DNA of 5,703 nucleotides, from NCBI GenBank assembly GCA_045600025.1, contig JAZRXC010000042.1, positions 1 to 5,703 of the forward strand. Reading direction: 5' to 3'. This document shows positions 1 to 5,107 of the stretch, piece after piece. The stretch's first letter is position 1, and each line of letters starts with the position of its first letter. Both the position numbers and the translations under genes were made by a program. The DNA is from UBA3774 sp045600025. GTDB taxonomy: Bacteria > Bacillota > Clostridia > Lachnospirales > Lachnospiraceae. The notes under the pieces are model-generated. The model was not told the origin of the DNA. It did not search any database and saw only the letters and a program-made list of their open reading frames with translations.

Positions 1-1401
1 GCTTGTAACAGGTACGCTGGTCACTGCGGTGTTTATGCCGAGCTCAACAACCATAACCGCAATAATCATGCCGTATGAAGTCAATTTTTCCATGCGTCCG
101 GTGCGATAAAGATAAATGCCCAGTGCATAAAGCGCCACAAAGATTGCGCTTAACACATATGAGTACCACTGGTATTCCGGTGCTTCAATAATTGCTTCGA
201 GCACAAGGATAAATGCTATCGAACCCCAGAAGCATCCAAGAAGTTTGCCTTTTGATATGCTCTTAATTCCGCGGAATCCTTCAAAGCACATCGTAAGAAG
301 CAAGATTGTGTACAGGTATGATTGACGGCAGGGCAGTGAATTCGGAATATGGAAGCCATGCCAGATATAGTTCGGAATACTAAGTGCAAAGCAGAGCAGC
401 ATTATTACGAGAAGACTGCTTTTTACTATCTTCTCCTTCATCGGTATCTGCTTGTTCAGATAATACATAGGTATTGTGAGCAGTACTATAACTCCGCTGT
501 ATATATTAGGCCAATGTTCAAGACCTACTTCCGTCTCAACAAGTGTCAAATGTCTTGCGAACATCTCAAGTACCGAGAAATATGATGTAAGACTTGCCGG
601 CATTGAAGAATTGCCGGATGCCGTACTTGATAATGCAAAGAAAGCCGGCAGGAATGCGATAGCTGCGATACCTCCCGCAATTAAAGAATACAGGGCAAAC
701 AGTCCTATTTTCTTCAGGTACTCAACGAAGCGCTGCTTGGGAAGCATAATTATCAACGCGATGAAATAAAGCACCAGATACATGCAGAGCATTATCGAAA
801 TGTAATAGTTGGAGAATATCGAAACAGCAAGAGCGATGCAGTATACAAATGGCTTGTTTTCTTTTACGAGTTTTTCTATACCCCAGATTACAAGCGGTGC
901 AAGCCACAGAACATCAAGCCACATAATGTTCCAGTTGTAAGCTGCCATATATCCGCTTAAGGCATAACAAATCGCAAATGCAGTTATGCTCAGGCTGCGG
1001 GTTTGCTTTTTCTTGCTTAAATAAATTGCCATCGTAAGACCGCACAGACCGATCTTGATAACGGCCATAATAGTCAGAAATTCTATTACAAATGAATCCG
1101 GAATGATTGCCATCAGGATGTTAAACGGTGAGCATAGATAATATGCTGCCGTTGCGGGATAATTTGATCCGAGTCCTATATCCCAGGCGTACAGAAGGCT
1201 TCCGCCGTTCTTCAATTTATCTCCGAGTTCTGAAAGGAACGGAGCGTACTGATGGTACAGGTCAGTGCGCAGGAAGCATTTATCGCCGAAGGGCCATACG
1301 CTTTTTCCCGCGAGTACTCCGACCATAATCAGTACCGGAAGTACGAATGATAGTATAAGCGGTAACTTTTCTTCAAATGTGTATCTGGTCTTTTTTGACA
1401 T
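1..1401 (-). CDS. YfhO-family polytopic membrane protein, probable GT-C-type envelope glycosyltransferase (3' end outside window)
   Basis: I translated the minus strand from the ATG at 1401 and found 467 codons without a stop, running off the left edge. YfhO proteins are usually about 850 residues, so roughly the N-terminal half is visible. After a first membrane segment (about 14-31) comes the family signature RTDLYHQYAPF (45-55) and YAWDIGLGSNY (71-81). Many hydrophobic helices follow, and the pattern HGFHIPNSLPCRQS lies near 348-361. The acidic residue D47 in the first outer loop is where GT-C enzymes carry their catalytic Asp; that role is inferred. In Bacillus and Listeria, YfhO-type proteins are implicated in moving sugars from undecaprenyl-phosphate carriers to lipoteichoic acid outside the membrane. 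The start sits 3 bases past the gtrA stop, with AAGG 8 bases upstream, so the two genes are cotranscribed and probably coupled. The acceptor polymer cannot be told. Confidence 0.92.
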   Translation of the reverse strand, partial: MSKKTRYTFEEKLPLILSFVLPVLIMVGVLAGKSVWPFGDKCFLRTDLYHQYAPFLSELGDKLKNGGSLLYAWDIGLGSNYPATAAYYLCSPFNILMAIIPDSFVIEFLTIMAVIKIGLCGLTMAIYLSKKKQTRSLSITAFAICYALSGYMAAYNWNIMWLDVLWLAPLVIWGIEKLVKENKPFVYCIALAVSIFSNYYISIMLCMYLVLYFIALIIMLPKQRFVEYLKKIGLFALYSLIAGGIAAIAFLPAFFALSSTASGNSSMPASLTSYFSVLEMFARHLTLVETEVGLEHWPNIYSGVIVLLTIPMYYLNKQIPMKEKIVKSSLLVIMLLCFALSIPNYIWHGFHIPNSLPCRQSYLYTILLLTMCFEGFRGIKSISKGKLLGCFWGSIAFILVLEAIIEAPEYQWYSYVLSAIFVALYALGIYLYRTGRMEKLTSYGMIIAVMVVELGINTAVTSVPVTS

Positions 1402-1404
1402 ATC

Positions 1405-1821
1405 TTACGCCTTATCCTTTTTAAATATTATCAACTTGCTTAAGAAATAATTTATTATCACTACTGCTACGGAAATAACCAGCTTCATGATTTTGTGATT
1501 GGCTCCGAGCAGTTCTACTGTTGCAATGAGGAAGCCTTCTTCAAGTAACAGGCTGAGCAGTCTTGCTGCCACAAATAGTCCGAGTTCCTTTATGGCAAGC
1601 TGAGGTTTCCAGGATTTTTGCTCAAATACAAATAATTTGTTGGTTACAAATGCTACTGCTACCGCCGCTGCCCAGGCAATTACATTTGCCAGTGCATATT
1701 CTACGCCGGCTGCGGAAACTAAATAGTAAACCGCATAATTCACTACTGTTGTTATCACGCCGAATACTACGTAAAGTATCGTTTCTTTATTCAGCAGCTT
1801 CTGAATTACTTTTTTGAGCAT
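1405..1821 (-). CDS. GtrA-family membrane protein, probable polyprenyl-phosphate-sugar flippase
   Basis: The protein is 138 residues, the normal size for the GtrA/DPMS-type family, with four membrane helices at about 13-35, 42-60, 78-100 and 110-131. Family marks are visible: Y17..G21 and N28 in helix 1, AN..A ending in FVTNKLFVF (58-66) after helix 2, and the C-terminal NYFLSKLIIF (124-133), which repeats the second-helix ending. The family is thought to move undecaprenyl-phosphate-linked sugars across the membrane for O-antigen, teichoic acid or lipoteichoic acid glycosylation. I chose the ATG at 1821. It gives the family length and has an AGGGAG upstream, whereas the longer reading from 1920 would start on the prfA stop, run through the terminator and promoter, and add 33 basic residues not expected in this family. 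The gene heads an operon with the YfhO-family gene. Confidence 0.92.
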   Translation of the reverse strand: MLKKVIQKLLNKETILYVVFGVITTVVNYAVYYLVSAAGVEYALANVIAWAAAVAVAFVTNKLFVFEQKSWKPQLAIKELGLFVAARLLSLLLEEGFLIATVELLGANHKIMKLVISVAVVIINYFLSKLIIFKKDKA

Positions 1822-1831
1822 TCTGTCTGCT

Positions 1832-1837
1832 CTCCCT
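1832..1837 (-). promoter_or_regulatory. Ribosome binding site of the gtrA-family gene
   Basis: AGGGAG on the minus strand lies 10 bases before the ATG at 1821. It is the only good Shine-Dalgarno near a start in this frame and supports the short form of the protein. Confidence 0.7.
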
Positions 1838-1855
1838 TTTGTACATACATAATCG

Positions 1856-1889
1856 ATTATATTGTAATATATACGCCTAAAAATAGCAA
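1856..1889 (-). promoter_or_regulatory. Probable housekeeping-sigma promoter for the gtrA-yfhO operon
   Basis: On the minus strand, TTGCTA (1889-1884) is followed after exactly 17 bases by TACAAT (1866-1861). A perfect TATAAT overlaps it at 1861-1856 but has only a poor -35 partner (TTTTTA at 1883-1878, spacing 16). Either choice puts the start of transcription about 25-35 bases before the gtrA ATG. The promoter begins just after the U-tract of the prfA terminator, so the two operons are separate units. Two AT-rich palindromes overlap the -10 and start region. Confidence 0.68.
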
Positions 1890-1890
1890 T

Positions 1891-1915
1891 AAAAAAGGAC
1901 CTTTTAATCGGTCCT
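1891..1915 (-). terminator. Rho-independent terminator after prfA
   Basis: On the minus strand, AGGACC (1915-1910) pairs with GGTCCT (1901-1896) across an 8-base loop, and five T follow (1895-1891). The 6-bp stem starts one base after the prfA TGA. It ends the DUF1385-prmC-prfA transcript and isolates it from the gtrA operon. Confidence 0.85.
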
Positions 1916-1916
1916 A

Positions 1917-2987
1917 TCACATCGATGTTTCGAGCAATTTTTTCGCTTGATCCGCGGCTATCAGCGCATCTATTATCTGATCCAAATCACCGTTCATCAC
2001 ATCATCAATGATGTACAAGGTCAGTTTGATGCGGTGTTCGCTTACGCGCCCCTGCGGGAAATTGTAAGTGCGGATTTTTTCCGACCTGTCGCCGGTTCCG
2101 ATCTGGCTTCGGCGTTCCGCCGCTTCGGCACTTTGTTTTTTGGATAATTCCAAATCGTAGAGCTTTGAGCGAAGAACTTTCAGTGCTTTGTCTTTATTTT
2201 TCAACTGTGATTTTTCATCCTGACAGGATATTACGATCCCGGTGGGAATGTGAGTCAGTCTGACAGCCGAGTCGGTTGTGTTAACGCACTGGCCGCCGTT
2301 TCCTGATGCACGGAATACGTCGAATTTACAGTCGTTCATATCTATCTTGACGTCAACCTCTTCTGCTTCGGGCATTACAGCCACAGTTGCCGTCGAGGTG
2401 TGGATGCGCCCGCCGGATTCCGTCTCGGGCACGCGCTGCACTCTGTGCACTCCGCTCTCGTATTTCATGCGCGAGTATGCGCCTGCTCCGCCGAGCATGA
2501 ACACAACTTCTTTCATGCCGCCGATTCCGCTTTCGTTATATGACACGAGTTCAACTTTCCATCTGCGGCGTTCTGCGTAATGGCAGTACATACGATATAG
2601 CTCCGCGGCAAATAACGCCGCCTCATCTCCGCCTGCGCCTGCTCGTATTTCTATGAATACGTTCTTGTCGTCGTTCGGATCCTTAGGAAGGAGCAACACG
2701 CGAAGTTTATCGGAGAGTTCTTCCTGCTTTGCCTTTGCTTCGGATAGTTCTGATTTCAAAAGTTCTCGCATCTCTTCATCGGATTCTTCTGCGAGCATGG
2801 CTACCGCATCTTCTTCATCGCGTTTTGCCTGCTTGTATGCGGCGTACGCTTCTACTATCGGGGCGAGCTCAGCCTGCTCTTTCATAAGCTTTGTGAAGCG
2901 CGCGGAATCAGAAGCTACGTCCGGCGACTGCAGCTCCATCTGAAGTTCTTCAAAATGTGCTATTAAACTGTCCAGTTTATCAAACAT
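1917..2987 (-). CDS. prfA: Peptide chain release factor 1 (RF1)
   Basis: This 356-residue protein has the usual full RF1 length. RF1 recognises UAA and UAG in the ribosomal A site and triggers hydrolysis of peptidyl-tRNA. The N-terminal coiled region (about 1-100) is followed by RAGAGGDEA (115-123). The stop-codon reading tripeptide of the RF1 type is P187-E188-T189, as opposed to the SPF of RF2. The catalytic GGQ is at 231-233 in GNGGQCVNTTDSAVR, with Cys where E. coli has His after the Gln. Gln233 is the residue PrmC methylates. The ATG overlaps the prmC stop by one base (TAATG). No good Shine-Dalgarno precedes it, only GCAAGAAAA, so translation is probably coupled to prmC. The gene ends in TGA, which RF1 itself does not read. 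The order prmC-prfA is the reverse of the prfA-prmC order of Bacillus subtilis and E. coli. Confidence 0.98.
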   Translation of the reverse strand: MFDKLDSLIAHFEELQMELQSPDVASDSARFTKLMKEQAELAPIVEAYAAYKQAKRDEEDAVAMLAEESDEEMRELLKSELSEAKAKQEELSDKLRVLLLPKDPNDDKNVFIEIRAGAGGDEAALFAAELYRMYCHYAERRRWKVELVSYNESGIGGMKEVVFMLGGAGAYSRMKYESGVHRVQRVPETESGGRIHTSTATVAVMPEAEEVDVKIDMNDCKFDVFRASGNGGQCVNTTDSAVRLTHIPTGIVISCQDEKSQLKNKDKALKVLRSKLYDLELSKKQSAEAAERRSQIGTGDRSEKIRTYNFPQGRVSEHRIKLTLYIIDDVMNGDLDQIIDALIAADQAKKLLETSM

Positions 2988-3832
2988 TATTTTCTTGCTG
3001 ATACTACGCGGTCATTTCCGCCGTAGTCCTGTATAATCTCTATTTCTTTAAATCCTGCTTTTTCAAGCAGTGCCTTTACATCTGCGCCCTGGTCAAAGCC
3101 GATTTCGAGGAACAGTGCTCCGTTGTCATTGAGATGTGCCGCAGCTTCTTTCGCTATTCTGCGATAATAATCCAGGCCGTCTGCTCCGCCGTCAAGTGCG
3201 GTAATCGGATCATAATTTTTCACCTCAGGCATCAGTCCGTCTATATCTCCGGTTTTTATGTAAGGCGGATTGGACACTATCATATCGTAAGTGCCTTCTA
3301 TTCCGGCAAATAAATCGCTGCAAATAAAGTTAATGTCCACTTTGACAAGCGCCGCATTTGCCCTTGCGCAGTTTAACGCTTCTGCGCTTACGTCAGAAGC
3401 ATCTACCTTTTCAAATCTTCCGTAGTAAGCGAGTGCTATTGCTATGCAGCCGCTGCCTGTACCGAGGTCCAGTGCGCTCAGCTTACCGCCTTTTTCATAG
3501 CGTGCATGCCAGTATTCCATGGCACATTCTACGAGGCGTTCTGTGTCGGGGCGCGGGATGAGTGTTGTGCCGTCGAGCTTTATGCGCAGTCCCATGAATT
3601 CAGTCTCGCCGAGGATGAGCTGTACGGGCTCGTGTGCTATGCGCCTTTTAAGAAGTTCCGCAAATTTATCTGCTATATCAGTAGGAACTTCTTCGGGAAA
3701 TTTTGCTATGAAGTTTGCATTTGCAAGTCCGGATGCCGCAGAGAGCATGTACCACGCGTCTGTTGTTGCGTCGGTGATGCCGGCTGCTTCGAGTTTTGTT
3801 CTTGCGTCTTTCAGGAGTGCTTCGTATGTCAC
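2987..3832 (-). CDS. prmC: Release factor glutamine N5-methyltransferase
   Basis: The 281-residue product fits the PrmC/HemK family, which transfers a methyl group from S-adenosylmethionine to the Gln of the GGQ motif in RF1 and RF2, raising termination efficiency. An N-terminal helical domain (about 1-85) binds the release factor. The linker motif LIPRPDTE is at 91-98, the SAM-binding motif I DLGTGSGCIAI at 122-132, the acidic end of strand 2 near D144-D147, and the active-site NPPY at 188-191, where the Asn and first Pro hold the substrate Gln. The start is GTG, not ATG: it overlaps the TGA of the DUF1385 gene (GTGA) and has a strong GGAGG 7 bases upstream inside that gene. It is immediately followed by its substrate gene prfA. 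All catalytic residues are present. Confidence 0.97.
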   Translation of the reverse strand: MTYEALLKDARTKLEAAGITDATTDAWYMLSAASGLANANFIAKFPEEVPTDIADKFAELLKRRIAHEPVQLILGETEFMGLRIKLDGTTLIPRPDTERLVECAMEYWHARYEKGGKLSALDLGTGSGCIAIALAYYGRFEKVDASDVSAEALNCARANAALVKVDINFICSDLFAGIEGTYDMIVSNPPYIKTGDIDGLMPEVKNYDPITALDGGADGLDYYRRIAKEAAAHLNDNGALFLEIGFDQGADVKALLEKAGFKEIEIIQDYGGNDRVVSARK

Positions 3833-4719
3833 TTGTCTTCCTCCAGGAATTTCTTCCAGTCAAATACTGCTTCTACTGCTGTTATCGCTACTTCAATCAT
3901 CGAGTCGTCCGGTTCTTTTGTTGTGAGTCCCTGGAGCCACATGCCGGGGCGGCTTATTGCATTCATAAATTTTGAATTGCTTCTCCCGGCAAATTGAAGT
4001 ATCTCATATGATATTCCGGCGATGACAGGTACGAGCAGAAGTCTCGTAAGAAGCCTCAGCCATACATTATCTACCCTGATGAACATGAATATTATGATAC
4101 TTATGAGCATTACTATGAGCAGGAAGCTTGTGCCGCAGCGCTTATGTTCCTTGCTGCTTGCGCGGACATTTTCTACGGTAAGGGGCAGCTCATGTTCAAT
4201 GCAGTTGATGCATTTATGTTCTGCGCCGTGATACATATATGTGCGCTTTATATCCTTCATAAGTGATATCGCCCAAACATATCCGATAAATATCAATAAT
4301 CTGAATATGCCTTCAAATAATACTATAAGCACCGTCGAGTCCGTTATGAGATGTAGCAGGTTGGATACGAGTACCGGCAGTAACATGAAGATTCCTACTG
4401 CGAGTGCTATCGCTATCACAAGCGTTATCGTTGTCTCCGCTGCTTTTGCTTTTTCGCTTTTTTCTTCAGGTGCATCTTCATAGAAATCCGCAGAAAACAT
4501 CAATGCGCCGATTCCTATTATGAGTGAGTCTATAAAATTGAAAGCGCCGCGAATGAACGGAACCTTCATCCACTTATGACCATCCGTTATACTCTTTGCT
4601 TCTTTTATTTCACAGGCTATGTCTCCGTCGGGCTTGCGCACTGCAATTGCGTATTGCTTTTTGTTGCGCATCATAATGCCTTCTATTACTGCCTGTCCGC
4701 CTATTCCGGAAAATTTCAT
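3829..4719 (-). CDS. DUF1385 (YqhQ-like) conserved membrane protein of unknown function
   Basis: The protein is 296 residues from the ATG at 4719, which has a perfectly placed AAGGAG (spacing 6). An in-frame TTG at 4752 lies inside a hairpin and has no ribosome binding site, so it was not used. Family signatures are clear: GGQAVIEGIMMR (7-18), HGAEHKCINCIE (154-165), EHKRCGTSF (181-189) and a C-terminal RPGMWLQGLTTKEPDDSMIE (248-267 region). Hydrophobic segments at about 91-114, 120-146, 189-206 and 213-233 predict an integral membrane protein. The conserved H154, E157, H158, C160, C163, H182 and C185 look like a metal site, and the family has been described as a predicted metal-dependent enzyme, but I know of no established reaction. 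Its place between rpmE and prmC-prfA is common in Clostridia. Its TGA overlaps the prmC GTG, so the two are probably translated together. Confidence 0.95.
   Translation of the reverse strand: MKFSGIGGQAVIEGIMMRNKKQYAIAVRKPDGDIACEIKEAKSITDGHKWMKVPFIRGAFNFIDSLIIGIGALMFSADFYEDAPEEKSEKAKAAETTITLVIAIALAVGIFMLLPVLVSNLLHLITDSTVLIVLFEGIFRLLIFIGYVWAISLMKDIKRTYMYHGAEHKCINCIEHELPLTVENVRASSKEHKRCGTSFLLIVMLISIIIFMFIRVDNVWLRLLTRLLLVPVIAGISYEILQFAGRSNSKFMNAISRPGMWLQGLTTKEPDDSMIEVAITAVEAVFDWKKFLEEDK
3840..3844 (-). promoter_or_regulatory. Ribosome binding site of prmC (fixes the GTG start)
   Basis: GGAGG on the minus strand lies 7 bases before the GTG at 3832, within the last codons of the DUF1385 gene. It is what makes the GTG start convincing. 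Confidence 0.85.
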
Positions 4720-4725
4720 GATTAT

Positions 4726-4731
4726 CTCCTT
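4726..4731 (-). promoter_or_regulatory. Ribosome binding site of the DUF1385 gene (fixes its start)
   Basis: AAGGAG on the minus strand, 6 bases before the ATG at 4719. It excludes the longer TTG reading at 4752. Confidence 0.85.
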
Positions 4732-4738
4732 GATAAAG

Positions 4739-4785
4739 AAAATAGAGGCCAAAACTCTTATGGTAAGAGTCTCAGCCTCTATTTT
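4739..4785 (-). terminator. Long hairpin between rpmE and the DUF1385 gene, probable terminator or attenuator
   Basis: On the minus strand an 11-bp outer stem, AAAATAGAGGC (4785-4775) with GCCTCTATTTT (4749-4739), encloses a symmetric 4x4 internal loop. Inside it is a perfect 7-bp stem, ACTCTTA (4770-4764) with TAAGAGT (4760-4754), and a 3-base loop. The T-run is itself part of the stem and is matched by an A-run, so it could work in both directions. It begins 9 bases after the rpmE stop. I see no convincing promoter between it and the next start, so some read-through probably feeds the downstream trio. Confidence 0.75.
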
Positions 4786-4794
4786 AACGTGCGA

Positions 4795-4995
4795 CTAATT
4801 TAAGCCGTATTTCTTGTTGAACTTATCAACGCGGCCACGAGCCTGTGAAGCCTTCTGCTGGCCTGTGTAGAAAGGATGACATTTGCTGCATACTTCTACG
4901 TGAATCTCCTGCTTTGTTGAGCCGGTGATGAACTCGTTACCGCAGTTGCAAGTAACCTTAGCCTGATAATAAGTGGGCTGAATGTCTGCTTTCAT
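4795..4995 (-). CDS. rpmE: 50S ribosomal protein L31 (zinc-binding type)
   Basis: The 66-residue basic protein matches bacterial L31 along its length: MKADIQP start, Y9-Y10, the zinc ligands C16-x-C18 and C36-x-x-C39, HPFYTGQQK (40-48), and the C-terminal RVDKFNKKYGL. L31 sits at the 50S central protuberance and bridges to the 30S head. Four Cys make this the C+ form that holds zinc; the C-minus paralogue used in zinc starvation lacks them. The ATG at 4995 has AGGA 5 bases upstream and a further AAAGG behind it. The gene ends in TAG. It has its own strong promoter and a structured leader, and a hairpin follows the stop. Confidence 0.98.
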   Translation of the reverse strand: MKADIQPTYYQAKVTCNCGNEFITGSTKQEIHVEVCSKCHPFYTGQQKASQARGRVDKFNKKYGLN

Positions 4996-5068
4996 AATTT
5001 TCCTAACCTTTCTTCCGGCGGTTTCCGAACGCCGGTCTTGTAACTCGGATTCCCGCTCACAGCGGTAA
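4996..5068 (-). promoter_or_regulatory. Structured 5' leader of rpmE, candidate L31 autoregulatory RNA
   Basis: Transcription from the promoter upstream would give a leader of about 70 bases. Hairpin 1 is CCGCT (5065-5061) with AGCGG (5057-5053) and a GTG loop, right at the predicted 5' end. Hairpin 2 is CCGGCG (5035-5030) with CGCCGG (5020-5015) and a 9-base loop, ending a few bases before the Shine-Dalgarno. Five loop bases, TCGGA (5028-5024), are complementary to TCCGA (5049-5045) between the hairpins, so a pseudoknot is possible. Leader motifs bound by L31 are known in several bacterial groups, including Firmicutes. Whether this one belongs to a described class is not something I can show. 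Confidence 0.55.
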
Positions 5069-5073
5069 TGGTG

Positions 5074-5102
5074 ATTGTAGCATAGCGGGTGGGCTTTTGC
5101 AA
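5074..5102 (-). promoter_or_regulatory. Strong extended -10 promoter for rpmE
   Basis: On the minus strand, TTGCAA (5102-5097), a 17-base spacer and TACAAT (5079-5074), with TG one base before the -10. Each hexamer is close to consensus. Transcription should start near 5066-5069. The -35 begins 5 bases after the stop of the upstream gene, with no terminator between. Confidence 0.85.
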
Positions 5103-5107
5103 GTGTT

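Noticed and set aside
349..907. Short open frames on both strands between 349 and 907
   Set aside because: The minus frame running through 1-1401 encodes a continuous YfhO-family protein, which explains this DNA; the short frames have no recognisable product.
1822..1920. Longer reading of the GtrA protein from an ATG at 1920 (33 extra residues)
   Set aside because: That ATG is the last codon of prfA. The extension would translate the prfA terminator and the operon promoter, and the extra residues do not resemble the family; the ATG at 1821 has a ribosome binding site and gives the usual length.
2278..2943. Ser-rich plus-strand open frames opposite prfA
   Set aside because: These are reverse-strand shadows of prfA codon use; the Ser runs come from reversed Glu and Ala codons, and no ribosome binding site or promoter supports them.
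3506..3997. Long plus-strand open frames opposite prmC and the DUF1385 gene
   Set aside because: They lie antisense to two clearly conserved genes, span their junction, and show low-complexity Ser- or Cys-rich products with no family resemblance.
4720..4752. Longer reading of the DUF1385 protein from a TTG at 4752
   Set aside because: It begins inside the long hairpin without a ribosome binding site, and the in-frame ATG at 4719 has an ideal AAGGAG and the family's usual N-terminus.
4733..4768. Possible promoter TTACCA, 16 bases, TATTTT ahead of the DUF1385 gene
   Set aside because: Both hexamers match consensus at only four positions, they fall inside the hairpin, and the start of transcription would sit on top of the Shine-Dalgarno.
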